Assembly (NCBI GenBank): GCA_002189035.1
Contig: NEEC01000023.1
Location: forward strand, 558,001-622,000
Length of the DNA: 64,000 nt
Direction of reading: 5' to 3'
Source of the DNA: Utricularia gibba
Lineage: Eukaryota > Streptophyta > Magnoliopsida > Lamiales > Lentibulariaceae
Part shown: positions 36,498 to 48,587 of the stretch, piece after piece
Layout: every line of letters begins with the position of its first letter
Position numbering within the stretch: the first letter of the stretch is position 1
Notes under the pieces: generated by a model
Databases searched by the model: none
What the model was told of the DNA's origin: nothing
Seen by the model: only the letters and a program-made list of their open reading frames with translations
Made by a program: the position numbers and the translations under genes

Positions 36498-39400
36498 ATG
36501 GAACTTCCCGTCCGGAGATCGAATTACGCGTTGCTGGGCCAAGTTCCGGACGAGGAGTTGAATCAGCAGCCTTATTACAACGAATACCGCTCAGTAGATG
36601 GAGTCAGTTTGAGGCAAGATCGCAGGGCGTCGCTTGAATGGGATACAGTTGATCACCGGACGATTCCTGCTCCACCGCATAGCAGGGTATCTTCTGGCGT
36701 TTTCCCTGGTTCATTAGGGCTGCAACGGCAGTCCAGTGGGAGTAGTTTTGGTGAAAGTTCGGTTTCGGGGGATTATTTTGTGTCTACGCGCTCGAATACT
36801 GACGTCGGGGGTGAGGTAAGGGATAAGGGAGTGGAGCTGTACGGTGGAGGTGGGGGCGGTTCATCTGCTTCAAAGAGCTGGGCCCAGCAGACGGAGGAGA
36901 GTTATCAATTGCAATTGGCTTTGGCACTTCAACTGTCCTCTGAGGCTGCGAGCGCTGATGATCCAAACTTCTTGGAACTCTCAGTTGATGATCCTTCGAA
37001 TTCGTCGGCGGCAGGGGAGGCCCTTTCTCATAGATTCTGGGTATGAAATTCGATTTCGCTAAACAAGTGCTGTTTTTGTAAATAAAATTTGGATTACAAG
37101 GGCCGAAGCGATGAAAAGTTGGGTAGTTGGATTACAAATTAAGGTTAAGCATTCCTTAAGAACACTTTTTCACTAACGTGCACGTCGTCGATAAAGTTGT
37201 TTTCTTTGGCACTTCGCTTTTATATCATAAATCAGTGGCCCATCTGCTTTGTGGGTTCATATGTGATGTTTTTTCTATGTCGAAAAACTTTGAACGCGCT
37301 GAAAGACAATTCTTTGAAGTTTGTGGTGAAATCGAGAAGTTCATTTCATGTCTGTTGGTTGAGCAGCGGGAATGGATTCTTCTATTTTGCAGGTCCTGTG
37401 TGTTCATTTGATTGGTGACAAGCGAGAATGACACTAACTGGGGCTCTTCTGGATGTTGTTGTTGAGTTTCCCTAGTCCAAGTGTAGCTGCATAATATCTG
37501 AATGCGTGCATGTATCTTATACGTATTTACATGGTAATATTTTCTTGCACCATTCAGGTAACTGGTTGTACTTCGTACTTCGACAAGCTTTCAGATGGGT
37601 TCTATTCTATCCATGGCATGGATCCATATGTATGGACTGTTTGCTCTGATCTTCATGAAAGTGGCAGGATCCCATCGCTTGAATCATTAAGGACTGTGAA
37701 TCCTGCAAGTGTGCTTTCTGTTGAAGTGATATCTGTGGATCGCCGAGAGGATCGCATTTTGAGGGAGTTGCAGGATAAGATAATTAGTTTGTCGTCGACA
37801 CTCATCATGAAGGAAGAAGTTGTTGAACAGCTTGCAAAGCTTGTTTGCGATCATCTGGGGTGATTTTAGTGATTGAATTATGTTAATTTATGCCTGCCAT
37901 AAATCAATGCCTTACAGTAATCATATTTTTCCTGCTACCTAAGGGGGTCAGCTTCTAAAGGAGAAGAGGATTTGTGTACAATGTGGAAGCAGTTGAGTCA
38001 TGATTTAAAAGATAGTTTCTGCTCGATTGTGCTTCCAATTGGCAGTTTGCATGCTGGATCATGTAGACACCGTGCTTTGCTATTTAAAGTATGTTCACAA
38101 GCATTTCTTTTACTTTATATTCTGAAAACTGAAACACTCTATTCGGCTTCGTTGATCCATGTTTGTGGCCTCCCGCCACATGTTGCAGTAGACATTGCCA
38201 GTTGCTATCGAAACTGGTTTGATTCCTAGTTTTTGTGGTGACATGGGTAGCCTACCCTAAACTACCTGAATGCATCAAATTGTTTTCCTACTCTTGTACG
38301 TTTGCTAAAGTACATCATGTGTTTTGCCCTGGAAATTCTTGTTTTCATGGTTCTACATGCTCTTTCTGGCCCTTTTGCAATATTTGATAGTCCATCTTCT
38401 CTCTAGGTTTTGGCTGACGTAATTGGATTACCGTGCCGAATTGCTAAAGGCTGTAAATATTGTAATCGAGAGGATGCCTCCTCATGTCTTGTCCATTTCG
38501 AACCAGAAAGGTATATCTTCATAGTCAAATGATTCAGCTGTGAAGTCATGAACTGTACCAGGTTTCTTCATTTACCATCGTTGGAACTGATATGCTCACC
38601 AACTGTGGGCTCTGGCACCACAGGGAGCATGTTGTTGATCTCATTGAGAAACCTGGATGCTTAAGCGCGCCTGATTCTTCGCTGAATGGCCCTTTAACAA
38701 TATCTATTTCTTCGCCCCTGTGTTTGCCTCGATTGAAACCAATGGAACCTCCAGTTGATTTCAGAACAGTTGCTAAAAGTTATTTTGAGGATTTTCAGTC
38801 TCTTACCAATATTTTTTCTGGTTCTGCATCAGGTAAATATGGTCTAAACTGAGCTTGTTTATGCATTTTTTTCCTCCGAATTTTGTGAAGTGGCTTTGCA
38901 TTAACCTTGAGTAGAATTTGAACATGAAGTTACACTCATAATTGGTTTGAAAAACTTTCTAATGCTCTAGAGGTCATTTTACTACCACAGATGTAAAAAA
39001 TGGCACAATTCCCTCAAACGTCATCCCTTCATCTGGCCATATAGATGTTCAGCCACTAAATGATGATGATCGTAGAGGAAATCCAAATGAAGAAATGAAG
39101 CCCAGAAAAGAAAATCTTTTGTTTTCTCCGAAAACAAGTCGAGAGCTGGCTCTTGATATGCAAGAACTAAATATTCCATGGAAAGATCTTGTTCTAAAGG
39201 AGCGAGTTGGTGCAGGTATTCCCATTTTCTGAAAGGCTTTCTCCATTTTCTTGTTCTCTTTTTGGTTTAACTGACGGCTTCTCTAACTGGCTTTCAGGCT
39301 CTTTTGGTACAGTTCATCGTGCGGAATGGAATGGTTGTGTAAGTTACCTCCCTCTCTGCATCTCAAGATGTGAAACTTTTTCCTGCCCTTCTCTCATGGT

Positions 39401-40815
39401 GGTCAAAAGGGAAGGAGTAATTTTAACTTTTGTGGATGTTTTTTATGGTTCAAAGTCTGACATCTCAGACAAGGTTATTCTGCAGGATGTGGCTGTAAAG
39501 GTTCTAATGGAACAAGATTTCCATGCCGAGCGGGTCAGGGAATTCCTACAAGAGGTTGCTCCCATGTCATCTATTTTAAACTTTCTTTTTTTTTTAGTTT
39601 TGTTGAATACGAGCCGTTAAAATAGGTAGCGATCATGAAAAGATTGCGCCATCCCAATATAGTGCTTTTCATGGGTGCCGTTACAGAGCCACCTAACTTG
39701 TCCATAGTGACAGAATACCTTTCAAGGTGCCCTTTCTCAATCCAATCTTCCTATTCTAATGTCATGCTTGTTCTTATTCCTCATTTGGCATGTCGTGTCT
39801 TAATACTAAGCTCTTGGGTTTAGGGGTAGTCTCTATAGGCTTTTGCATAAACCTGGAGCACATGAAGTTTTGGATGAAAAACGCCGTCTGAATATGGCTT
39901 TTGATGTGGTACACACTCAACCTACTTCCAGCATGTCAGAGCAAACGTTGTCCGATATTCTGAATGATATTCTTTTTGTCCAGGCCAAGGGTATGAATTA
40001 TCTCCATAGGCATAACCCTCCTATTGTTCACAGAGACTTGAAATCTCCAAATCTTCTAGTTGATAAAAAGTACACAGTGAAGGTGAGAACAGGGGGGTAT
40101 CTTCAACATGTGCAATTCCATGTCTGAATATCTGCATCCTTGCATCTGAAATTTCTGTTCTGTTTCAGGTCTGTGACTTTGGTCTTTCTCGTCTAAAGGA
40201 GAACACATTTCTTTCATCCAAATCCGCTGCAGGAACTGTAAGTACATTTGTCTTGGAAGTTATACTAAAGCTTCCTGCTGCTCTATTAGTATGTCAAGTA
40301 TGAACAAGCTTCTATACGTTGTCATAGCCTGAGTGGATGGCACCTGAAGTTCTGCGTGATGAGCAATCAAATGAAAAATCTGATGTGTACAGTTTTGGAG
40401 TGATCCTTTGGGAGTTGGTCACCTTGGAGCGGCCATGGGATAACCTGAACGCCCCACAGGTTTGAGTGTATCGTATCTATATATACATGTAATGAAGAGA
40501 GATAATGAACACAGGCAAATGTTTGGAATTCATCACTGTTTTAGGTTGTTGCAGCCGTTGGTTTCAAGGGAAAAAGACTCCAAATCCCACCTGACATCAA
40601 CCCTCAAGTTGCAGACATGATCTCCTCCTGCTGGGCCAAGTGAGTGAAACGAATCTTCAACTTCCCCTTGACATTTGATTATTCGTGTGATTCAAAATGG
40701 CAGCGAGCCCTGGATGCGGCCTTCTTTTTCGAACATAATGGATTCTCTGAGACTGCTGATTAAATCAACACCAGCAGCGCAACCTGTTGCTGGTAGACTA
40801 CAGATGGAACCTTGA
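36498..40815 (+). CDS. CTR1: Raf-like MAP3K, ethylene-signalling kinase CTR1
   Basis: Fifteen exons: 36498-37040, 37558-37859, 37944-38088, 38407-38510, 38624-38832, 38991-39215, 39298-39338, 39486-39554, 39626-39726, 39824-39908, 39984-40082, 40169-40237, 40328-40459, 40545-40639, 40704-40815, 776 residues, every phase consistent. It starts [20 protein letters not shown]. The Gly/Ser-rich N-terminus is followed by the conserved CTR1/EDR1 regulatory block ([16 protein letters not shown], then [20 protein letters not shown]). The kinase domain has the Gly loop [29 protein letters not shown], catalytic [18 protein letters not shown] and [23 protein letters not shown]1 sits with ethylene receptors at the ER and phosphorylates EIN2, repressing ethylene responses. 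N-terminal plus kinase features distinguish it from EDR1. Confidence 0.95.
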
Positions 40816-41426
40816 AACACAGCAAATTCACTGTAATAACTCATGGAGCTTTGACTTGGGGAGCAAACAGTTGGATTGATTGCCAGGTTTGTTCACTCTC
40901 CCTGCACTTCTGGAAAACATGATGTCGTTATGCCTGTTCATATGCTCAGGACAAAATATGGGATCTTGATGATGAAGCCTGGAGTCCCTTTGAGTTGCTT
41001 CTGCTATATATTCTCCCACTGGTGATATACCACATGCCTTCAAATCCTGGCCCTCGACTAAATTGTGATTAGAAGCAGACCCTTCTGATTAGCGTGGTGA
41101 TTAGTGTAAAACATTGTTCATTGAACCATTCAAACCCGTGTTTTAAAAATGAGTTAAATTCAGATTAATAATTTTTAATTATATTTTAAAATATTTTTAA
41201 AAAATAAAAATTATTGAAAATGGGGTTAAAAAATCGAATACAAATGATTGAGTTTTTGTCCCAAATCACTCGATGTTCATTTAATTAGGTGAGATTTATT
41301 TAATGATGGAGACAGTTTCGTACAGTAAAATACCATGAAAACAAGTTGCAGAGGCGAGCGCACACAGCCTGAGCACTAAATCTGAATGAAACGCAAGCAG
41401 AGAAGAAGCATGCACGATCTCGAAGA
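40816..41426. other. Shared 3' region of CTR1 and the trihelix gene
   Basis: Convergent 3' flanks, AT-rich near 41130-41230. No coding feature was seen. Confidence 0.5.
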
Positions 41427-43256
41427 TCAGAAGCCGGATCCCCAGTGGTGATGATGATGATTACTGTGACTGCCGATGCTCATAGGGAGTCCCACTCCTC
41501 CTCGCTCGCTTGTATCGCAGTACAAACTTCCCCCGACATTCTCATAGCAAGAGCCACTTTTGGGGTTCTCATTCTCCTTTCTCTTCTTGCCCCCGTTGGC
41601 ATTCAATGAATCCCATTTCTCTTTACACATGAGTGCACTTCTCACATACCCGAAACTCCCCATTCTTCTGGCTACTTCTTCCCACATAGCCTCATCGGGG
41701 ATCCCGCTTTCAGCGCCGAGTTTCAACCCACTTCTCAAGTGGATCAGTTTGGTCACTTCATCGTCACTCCACAGGGCGGTGTTGAAGCTTCCGCTGGTTG
41801 CTTTCCCGGGCATGAAGTCCATGTACTTGTTGTGTTTGCTGGCAGCTTGATGGAATGCTTCCATCAAAGCGGTGTCCCTTGCTTCGATCCAGGCTTTTTC
41901 TCCGGCCCAGAAGCTGTGCTCCCTTTCGATCCTTGCGGCGTCTTGCTTCCTCCAGTTTTCTTCTCTCAGAATCCTCTCTTGCTCCTTGACTTCGATGGTG
42001 TTCATCACTTTCTCCATCCAGGCCTCCTGCTTCTCCATCAGCTTCGTCATTTGCTGGTTTATGAAGCTCATGATTTTGCCCTTTAGGCCCTCTTTTGTTT
42101 CTTCCCCTTCTGATCACCACCGCTTGCAGCTTCACCTTCTTCTTCTTCTTCCCTGGGATCGCTCTCACCAGAAGAAATCTCAGCCGAGTCACCGCAGTTT
42201 GAAGCGTTGTTGTTGTTTGGTGCTGAAAAGGGAGTTCCTTGATTGATAGCTAACGAAACATCGTCGTTGGGGAATCCTTGTCTGAAATTTCCTCCACCAT
42301 GGAAATGGCTTGCGTCTGCTTCTGAAGCAGATTTGCTGGTTTCACCATAGAGAGCCTCCAGCTGCCTGAAAAACCGGTAATGCTTCCCATCTTGCCTTCT
42401 GCTCTTACCCTCCTTCGTTTTCTTGTAGTACTTGTACAAATTCTCGAACTTTTCTCTGCACTTCTTGCCACTCCTTTGATATCCATACTCTTCCGACATT
42501 ATCCTGCAGCAACAACAGCAAAAAGAAAAAACAGCCCTAGTTTAACCCCAACCATTAGCTTGAAAGTGATCTTCTTCACAGAGTTCCATTCTTCCATAAA
42601 AAAACAAAAGAAACAAGCTTCTGGGTGAAAAAAACACAACCCTAGTTCCATGTGATAGTACTCAGAATGATTGGAGAAGAGAAAGTGTTGGATCTCAATG
42701 GATCAAGTGGTTACAGAAAGCTTAAGAAAAGGTATAGAAGAATTAGGGAATGTTGAAAAAGTTATCTGGAGAACTCTGAGTAAAAAGTAGGAGAAATGTA
42801 AGGGAAAAGAAGGTAACTTTGCAAGAGTTTGAGTGAATGGTTACTGAAAGTTTCTCAAAAAGTTGTTCTTGTGAGAATTCCTGAAAAGGGTTTTGAAATT
42901 TGCCTTGATACTTCATCCCAAAGGGGAGCTTTCTGGTGGTTTGCTTCTCTAAATTTGCTGTCCAGCCTTGTTCTAACTTCAAGGAGGCCAAGTGTCTCCA
43001 GCCTCGGCCACCGGCCAGCTCCGGCATCTCCTCCGCCGCTAGCATCTATTTCCATGCCACCCCCTCCAACTCCGGCAGGCAACGCCGTGCCGCTCATTCC
43101 GGATGTGTCGTGGCGATAAGCGAGCATATTTGGGTAAGGGAGATGGGGGTGGAGGTGTGGAGGCACCATGAAATCCGGTGCGAAAAATGGCCTACTTCCC
43201 GCGATGTACTGCCGTGGATCCGCCATGTTGTTGTATTCATGCTCCATGTCCCCCAC
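41427..43256 (-). CDS. Trihelix transcription factor of the PETAL LOSS/GT-2 type, frame broken
   Basis: Two exons (minus): 43256-42904 and 42503-41427. The N-terminal GT domain starts GRWPRLETLGLLEVRTRLDS and continues across the intron into SEEYGYQRSGKKCREKFENL, YKYYKKTKEGKSR and HYRFFRQLEALYG. A central helix (FINQQMTKLMEKQEAWMEKV, then REENWRKQDAARIEREHSFW) and a C-terminal GT domain (ALWSDDEVTKLIHLRSGLKL, ALMCKEKWDSLNA) follow, ending in a His-rich tail. In the sequence given the first part stops at 42083 and the second resumes in another frame at about 42071. One added base near 42086-42090 restores a 476-residue protein. The intron has a GC donor. GT-2 factors bind GT elements; PTL shapes perianth growth. 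The PTL subgroup is likely, not proven. Confidence 0.85.
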
Positions 43257-46110
43257 GCCGGTCGATCGGAAAAAAGGAGAAGATTTAAGAAGAGGAGAAA
43301 TGGGCAGACAAGATGTTGGGCCTCAACCATGAAAATGAACTGACGGAGAGTTCTCTTCTTCATCCACTCTACTTCACTGCCTAAATACTACACACTACAC
43401 ACACATATCATCACCATAATACGTTCATTCCTAATGTTTTACGTTTTTCCCATCTTTAATCGAATCGAAAAATATCATAATACATGAGCTTGTATTATAT
43501 GGCAACACATTCATTCATTTGCATCGCACCATGCCTAAGTTAAAACAAGACAAGGACACATGCCACACATAGACAAATGACACAGAGTGTGAAGGGAATT
43601 AAAATCATTTTTTATAACTATAATAATGTCAAGTTTAATAGGAATAAAAAGGGAATATTTCCTAATTAATATCTCTACTGCATTTGTAGTTGCCAATAAT
43701 TAATTATCTCATCTCTGGAAATTGATAGTCCACACATTACTCATTAAAAAAATCTTTAATTTATTATAAAGAACTTTCTAGGGTTTTCCCTAGACCATTA
43801 TATCAATTAAGAAAATATAATTTATGGTTTTTTTTATATATTAAAAATGGATCGTCAATTCTAAAATTAAAAATCATCTATCGCTAATGTTTCGATGGTC
43901 GATTTCGATTCCGAACCAATCAAGACTTTCTAACCACAATATAGTCGTTTACAAATGTGATCATACTTTATTTTTTTTCTCACATATTAATATAAAAATA
44001 TTAAAGATATTCATGTGGGAGAGAGGGAAGTGATGGGGTAGACATGTGGAGGAGTTAGTAGGGTTCGTGTGTAGGGTGGGGCTGGTACGACGTCGTTGGA
44101 TTGGGGGGCTTATCATGGTGCATTTCCTTTCCCATTCTTACCCTCCCACACAACCGCGTCTTTGACCGCTCCTTTGACGGTCCTACCACCCCCATGGGTA
44201 ATTCTGACATTTCGCGTTTTGAATGTAAAAACCTTATCTTTCACCCTGCTCTTACCGTTTACATTCACTCGTCTCTCGTACTACAACCTACACAAGACAT
44301 GCAACGGGTGCGCACGACACACTCACTCCACTGTGGGTGAATGTGTGAATTCGGTTCGTATCCTATCCTATGATGTCGACGACTATTTCGGTTCCGATTT
44401 CGGTTTGGGTTCGGTTCAATAAGGGGTTGTGTTGGTATGGTGTGTGGGATGCTTCTTGGTTTGTTTGGTAGCGAGATGGAGAAATGACGTGGGATCTGAA
44501 TCAACGGGGTGTGAATTGTGATGGATGTTCCAGATGTGTCTGGCGCATTGGTCCCCGGCGCAGGCTGATCCAGGTGCTGCAGCCCTTACGTACCGTCGCC
44601 GGCTGGCGATCGACCACTCATACCGCCCTGAGTTTCCCCTCCTGTGCGGGGTGCATTGCACCTCCCTGCACCCTATCACACACATAACACCCACCCCATC
44701 AACCACATGATTTCCAGTTAATAATAGTTCCATTACAAGTCATTTGTAATTGGTCAAGAATAACATCTTCCTTATAAAATCAACATTTAATCCTCAATTC
44801 CAAAGAACATGACTCCCATTTTTCAAGCTATTTACAAATATAGTCATCCTTCTACACTCTTTCACATACACTAAGTCAAAATTAGAAAAACTATTTTTTC
44901 ACATACTTCACCAAGTATGAACAAATTTATAATACATTCCCCATTTTTCTATACATTTTTTTAGTGTATCTATCCACATTTACATATTTAATCTTGTATT
45001 TGCATATATTTTCTAACTCCTCAAATCAACTTATTTGAATCATTTACCATTCTTTCAATTTCAAATAACTAACATATGAGAGAAAAAGAAATCCAAAGTT
45101 TTTTTTTTTTTTTTTTACCATTCCATTAAATTTGTAGGAAGGAAAAAAAAACTTATTTGAGATGGACAGGACATGCGTGTGTGGTAGCTCTCATACATAA
45201 AAGAGACAAAGCTGCAATATCATTCAAGGGTTGGATCACTCCAGCCTCCAGGTCAAGCGAGCGCATGTAATCTGAGTCATTCACAAAGGCTGAGTTGAAC
45301 CCATCATCATCGCATCGCCCTCCCAGTAAAAGAAACAAAAAAAAAAAGCCAACCAGAGATGCCCCGCAGGACCCTAGATTATACTTTTGTAAAAATAGGA
45401 TAAATTAGAAATTTGGCCATATATTACACATTATGTGAAAAAAATAATTCTTCTGTATGTTTTTTTTTTTTTTTTTTTAAGAGAAAATATGGCAGTATTC
45501 ACTTTTCTAAATGACCCGTAAAATAATACATTTTGTCCTCATTATCTAGTGACAATGGTATGTTTAGTAATACTATTTGGTGTATTGGGCATGTCCGATT
45601 CCCAAAGTTTGACCTATCTAGTAAAATTAATCTTAATGTTTTGTGACTAAAATCAAACATACTTGATTTTTACTATTTAACAATTAGGTATATTTAATTT
45701 TAATTATTTTATTATTTGAAAAGGTGAAATTAAGGGAAAAAAATTAAAATTTGATAATGGTGACTAATTTTGACCCTAATGAAAATAGAGTGGGAATTGA
45801 TTTTGACTGAATTTGAAACAGAAAAAATTAATTATATATGTGCTTTTAAATAATAGAAATGAACAATAATTACCAATACATATTCCAAGTATAAGTCACT
45901 AGGGGGTTACCATGGGTAGGAATGACTACCAGAAGAGGAGGAAGAAGAAGACGCCTGAGGCTGAAATCATGCGCATTCAACTCGAAGGTGTTGTCATGGG
46001 AGACATTTCCATGTTTACATAGCACATGAAGAGGAGTAGTTGTCGTTGTTGTTATGAAAACTGGGGTGAATTTACTCAACACGAAGCTGCTGCTGCTGCT
46101 GCTTCTTCAC
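43257..46110. other. Intergenic region without a supported gene
   Basis: The trihelix promoter lies at the left, followed by AT-rich DNA with two T tracts (near 45098-45116 and 45461-45478). ORFs at 44096-44733 overlap on both strands in several frames and have biased, repeat-like composition. No gene, RNA or transposase motif was recognised. Confidence 0.55.
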
Positions 46111-48587
46111 TCAGAATAATTCGAACTCCAGCTTCTCTCCATTATCACCGTACTCGAGGAAGCTCTTCTCCTTCTTCTCCAACTGGACCGTCTCCGGAAC
46201 CTGTGGCGGGCTTGCCGTTCGTATAAGTGCCCAATTGAGGCCATGGAAAAAGAGGTGACGCTTGATCTCCCCTGCGCCAGTTCCGGCACCGAGCCGGCTT
46301 TCTGGCTCCTTCACCAGCAGGCTCCTGATGAGGTCCCTGGCGTGAAAGCTCACGATCGGGGTATCTGGGAACCTCAGGCTCTGCAGCACCACATTAGTCA
46401 ATGTTTCCTCGTTCCCTGCTCCCTTGAACGGCGTTCGTCCATATAGAAGCTCGTACAGAAGTATACCCAGCGTCCACCAGTCGACAGCGCTGCCATGACC
46501 TTCGCCTTTGATGATCTCTGGAGCCAGGTACTCGTGGGTGCCGACGAAGGAGTTGGACCGAGCCCCTGTTGGCTCGGCCACGAGCTGAGGCAATGACTCA
46601 GGTAGCAGAGAAGGGTCGCCCCTCGGCTTCCTTGCTCTGGATGAGTGTGGTGGTAGCCGTGGAGCAAAGCATGAGACTTTGCATGCAGGTCCGGTGCAGA
46701 AAGGATCGATGCAGCTCGAGCCTGCACACTGGCCTGAGAACCTTGGTGGCTCCAATTGCTTTGAAGAAGATTTGATCAACGTCGGGTTGACGGTGCATCT
46801 CAGGGAGAGATCGAAGTCCGTCAGCATTATATGGCCGTCGGCTCGGACCAGGATGTTTTCAGGTTTCAGGTCACGATACACGATCCCTAACATGTGCAGG
46901 TACTCCAGGGCGAGAAGGACCTCAGCTACATAGAATCTGTGACGAATGGATATTCAAACAGTCACTTGAATTGTATGATTCATAGAAACAGTAAAGATCG
47001 CCATTTTCATACCTTGCAGCCTCTTCAGAGAAATGTCGGCCAGGCTGCCGTTGCCGAAGGACGTGTAGGTCTCCGCCAGGACAAAACTCGAGAACCAGGC
47101 ATGATAGATTATCCGAGGTAAACTGAGCGTAAAGAGTAGGGAGAAACGGATGATCTAGCATCTTCAGGATTTCTCCCTCTGTTTGGGCACGAGACATCTT
47201 CTTCCGTCTCGCCAAGAACTCGTTATCCATGACCTTTATTGCAAAGTGGCAATTTGTTCCGACCAATTCAGCAAGATACACAGTGCCAATGTCTCCGGAA
47301 CCGAGTTTCTTCAACAAGCTAAAGTGACGCAAACCTAAAGAACCGCACTTTTCTATCACATGATTGATGGCTTTCCATCTTATGTCCTTCGCCATATGTG
47401 GCTTGTTGCTGCAATGAAAAATGCTCAGATTACTGTCATCACTGAGGCTAGTTGTGCTGCTGCTAAGATCAACACTGCTCTTCGAGCTCAAAGACATATC
47501 GCCTTTCCCATTTTTCTTTGAGGGTTTATCAGCTTTGATCACAGAAATGGTGCTAGAGGGATCCTTTCCAGAATCCTTATCAGTATCTCTCAAAGAACAC
47601 TGACATCTCTCGCAAATGATCAGCCCTGAAGAATGATCCTCACCTTTCTTCACTTCACGAGGTGTTTTTGAATGTCTGTCTGCTGATAGTGCAACTTTAG
47701 CTGCTTTCTTTATGACAATGCTCTTGGTCGTCACAATAGGCCTGAATCCCGTGACATATTTCTGGCTGAATGCAAATCCTTTTTTCCCTTGGCCTTTGCT
47801 GTAGATGCAACAACGGTTCGGGGCTTCCGTCTTCGCTTGTGGGCTGTTTTCTCAGCTGCCTCAGTAGATGTGGCCAAGTCATTACTCAGAACCTTGTTCG
47901 GCTCACCCTCAACCTCACTTTTGCTGAAATAATCTTGATCATTGCTTTCAGAGTGAGCAGAAGAAGACCAATGGCAACCCTTTTGCAACTCTGTTACCGG
48001 TGTAATGGATTCTGAGATGGATGCAATCTCCTTATGTGCAACAGTTGAACAGATGCTCTCAACCGTTTCATCAGCAGAACAAAGAGAATCTGGGGGTGCT
48101 GTGGAAGCATCTCCAGGCGCTAAAGAAATCTCTTTTTTTCGTTCTCCGCCCGCAAGTGGAGACTGACTATGTTCAACAGCTCGATACATACTACTGATCT
48201 TCCCAGTTTCTGATGTTCTTGGAGATGCAGGAATGGATGATCGCTTAATAGCAGCCATTTCCACTGCCTGGGAGACGCATAAGCCTCTCAGGGCTTGTTT
48301 AAGAGACACAGGATCAGAGAACCCAATTCCTGGAGAATAAGAACCTGCAGGTCTCATTGGCTTCTTCGAAGCACTTTTACTTCGATCAGGAAGATCAACA
48401 CTTTTGGATGTTCTGAGATTTAAAGTATCAAATAACTTGTTAAAATCCTCATCCAAGATAGTCTTGTGTCCAGTTCCCCTGAGAAGATGCTTCTGGTCTC
48501 CCCCAGTCCTCTGATCCGATCAGACCGAGAAACTGTAATCTTCTCATCCTTGGCCTCAATGATCTCGCAAATTCGAAACGATCCCAT
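46111..48587 (-). CDS. AGC VIII protein kinase (KIPK/D6PK-like), two frame breaks
   Basis: Two exons (minus): 48587-47013 and 46936-46111. It begins [21 protein letters not shown] long Ser/Lys-rich N-terminus is followed by a kinase domain: Gly loop [46 protein letters not shown], the AGC VIII marker DFDLSLR in place of DFG, a Cys-rich insertion in the activation segment and [20 protein letters not shown]. The C-terminal PDK1-docking motif is FELF. This class acts in polar auxin transport, and KIPKs bind a kinesin-like calmodulin-binding protein. Single-base deficits at 48516-48517 and 47780-47785 shift the frame twice; repaired, the protein is about 800 residues. Confidence 0.88.

Noticed and set aside
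27091-40815. Ethylene gene cluster (AdoMet synthetase plus CTR1)
   Set aside because: AdoMet synthetase serves all methylation, unrelated genes lie between, and no ACC synthase or oxidase is present.
41427-42499. Two independent trihelix genes in tandem
   Set aside because: The two parts are successive domains of one GT-2-type protein, 12 bases apart on one exon, and need one base to fuse.
44096-44733. Overlapping ORFs on both strands
   Set aside because: Open in several frames at once with repetitive Asn/Arg composition; no domain.
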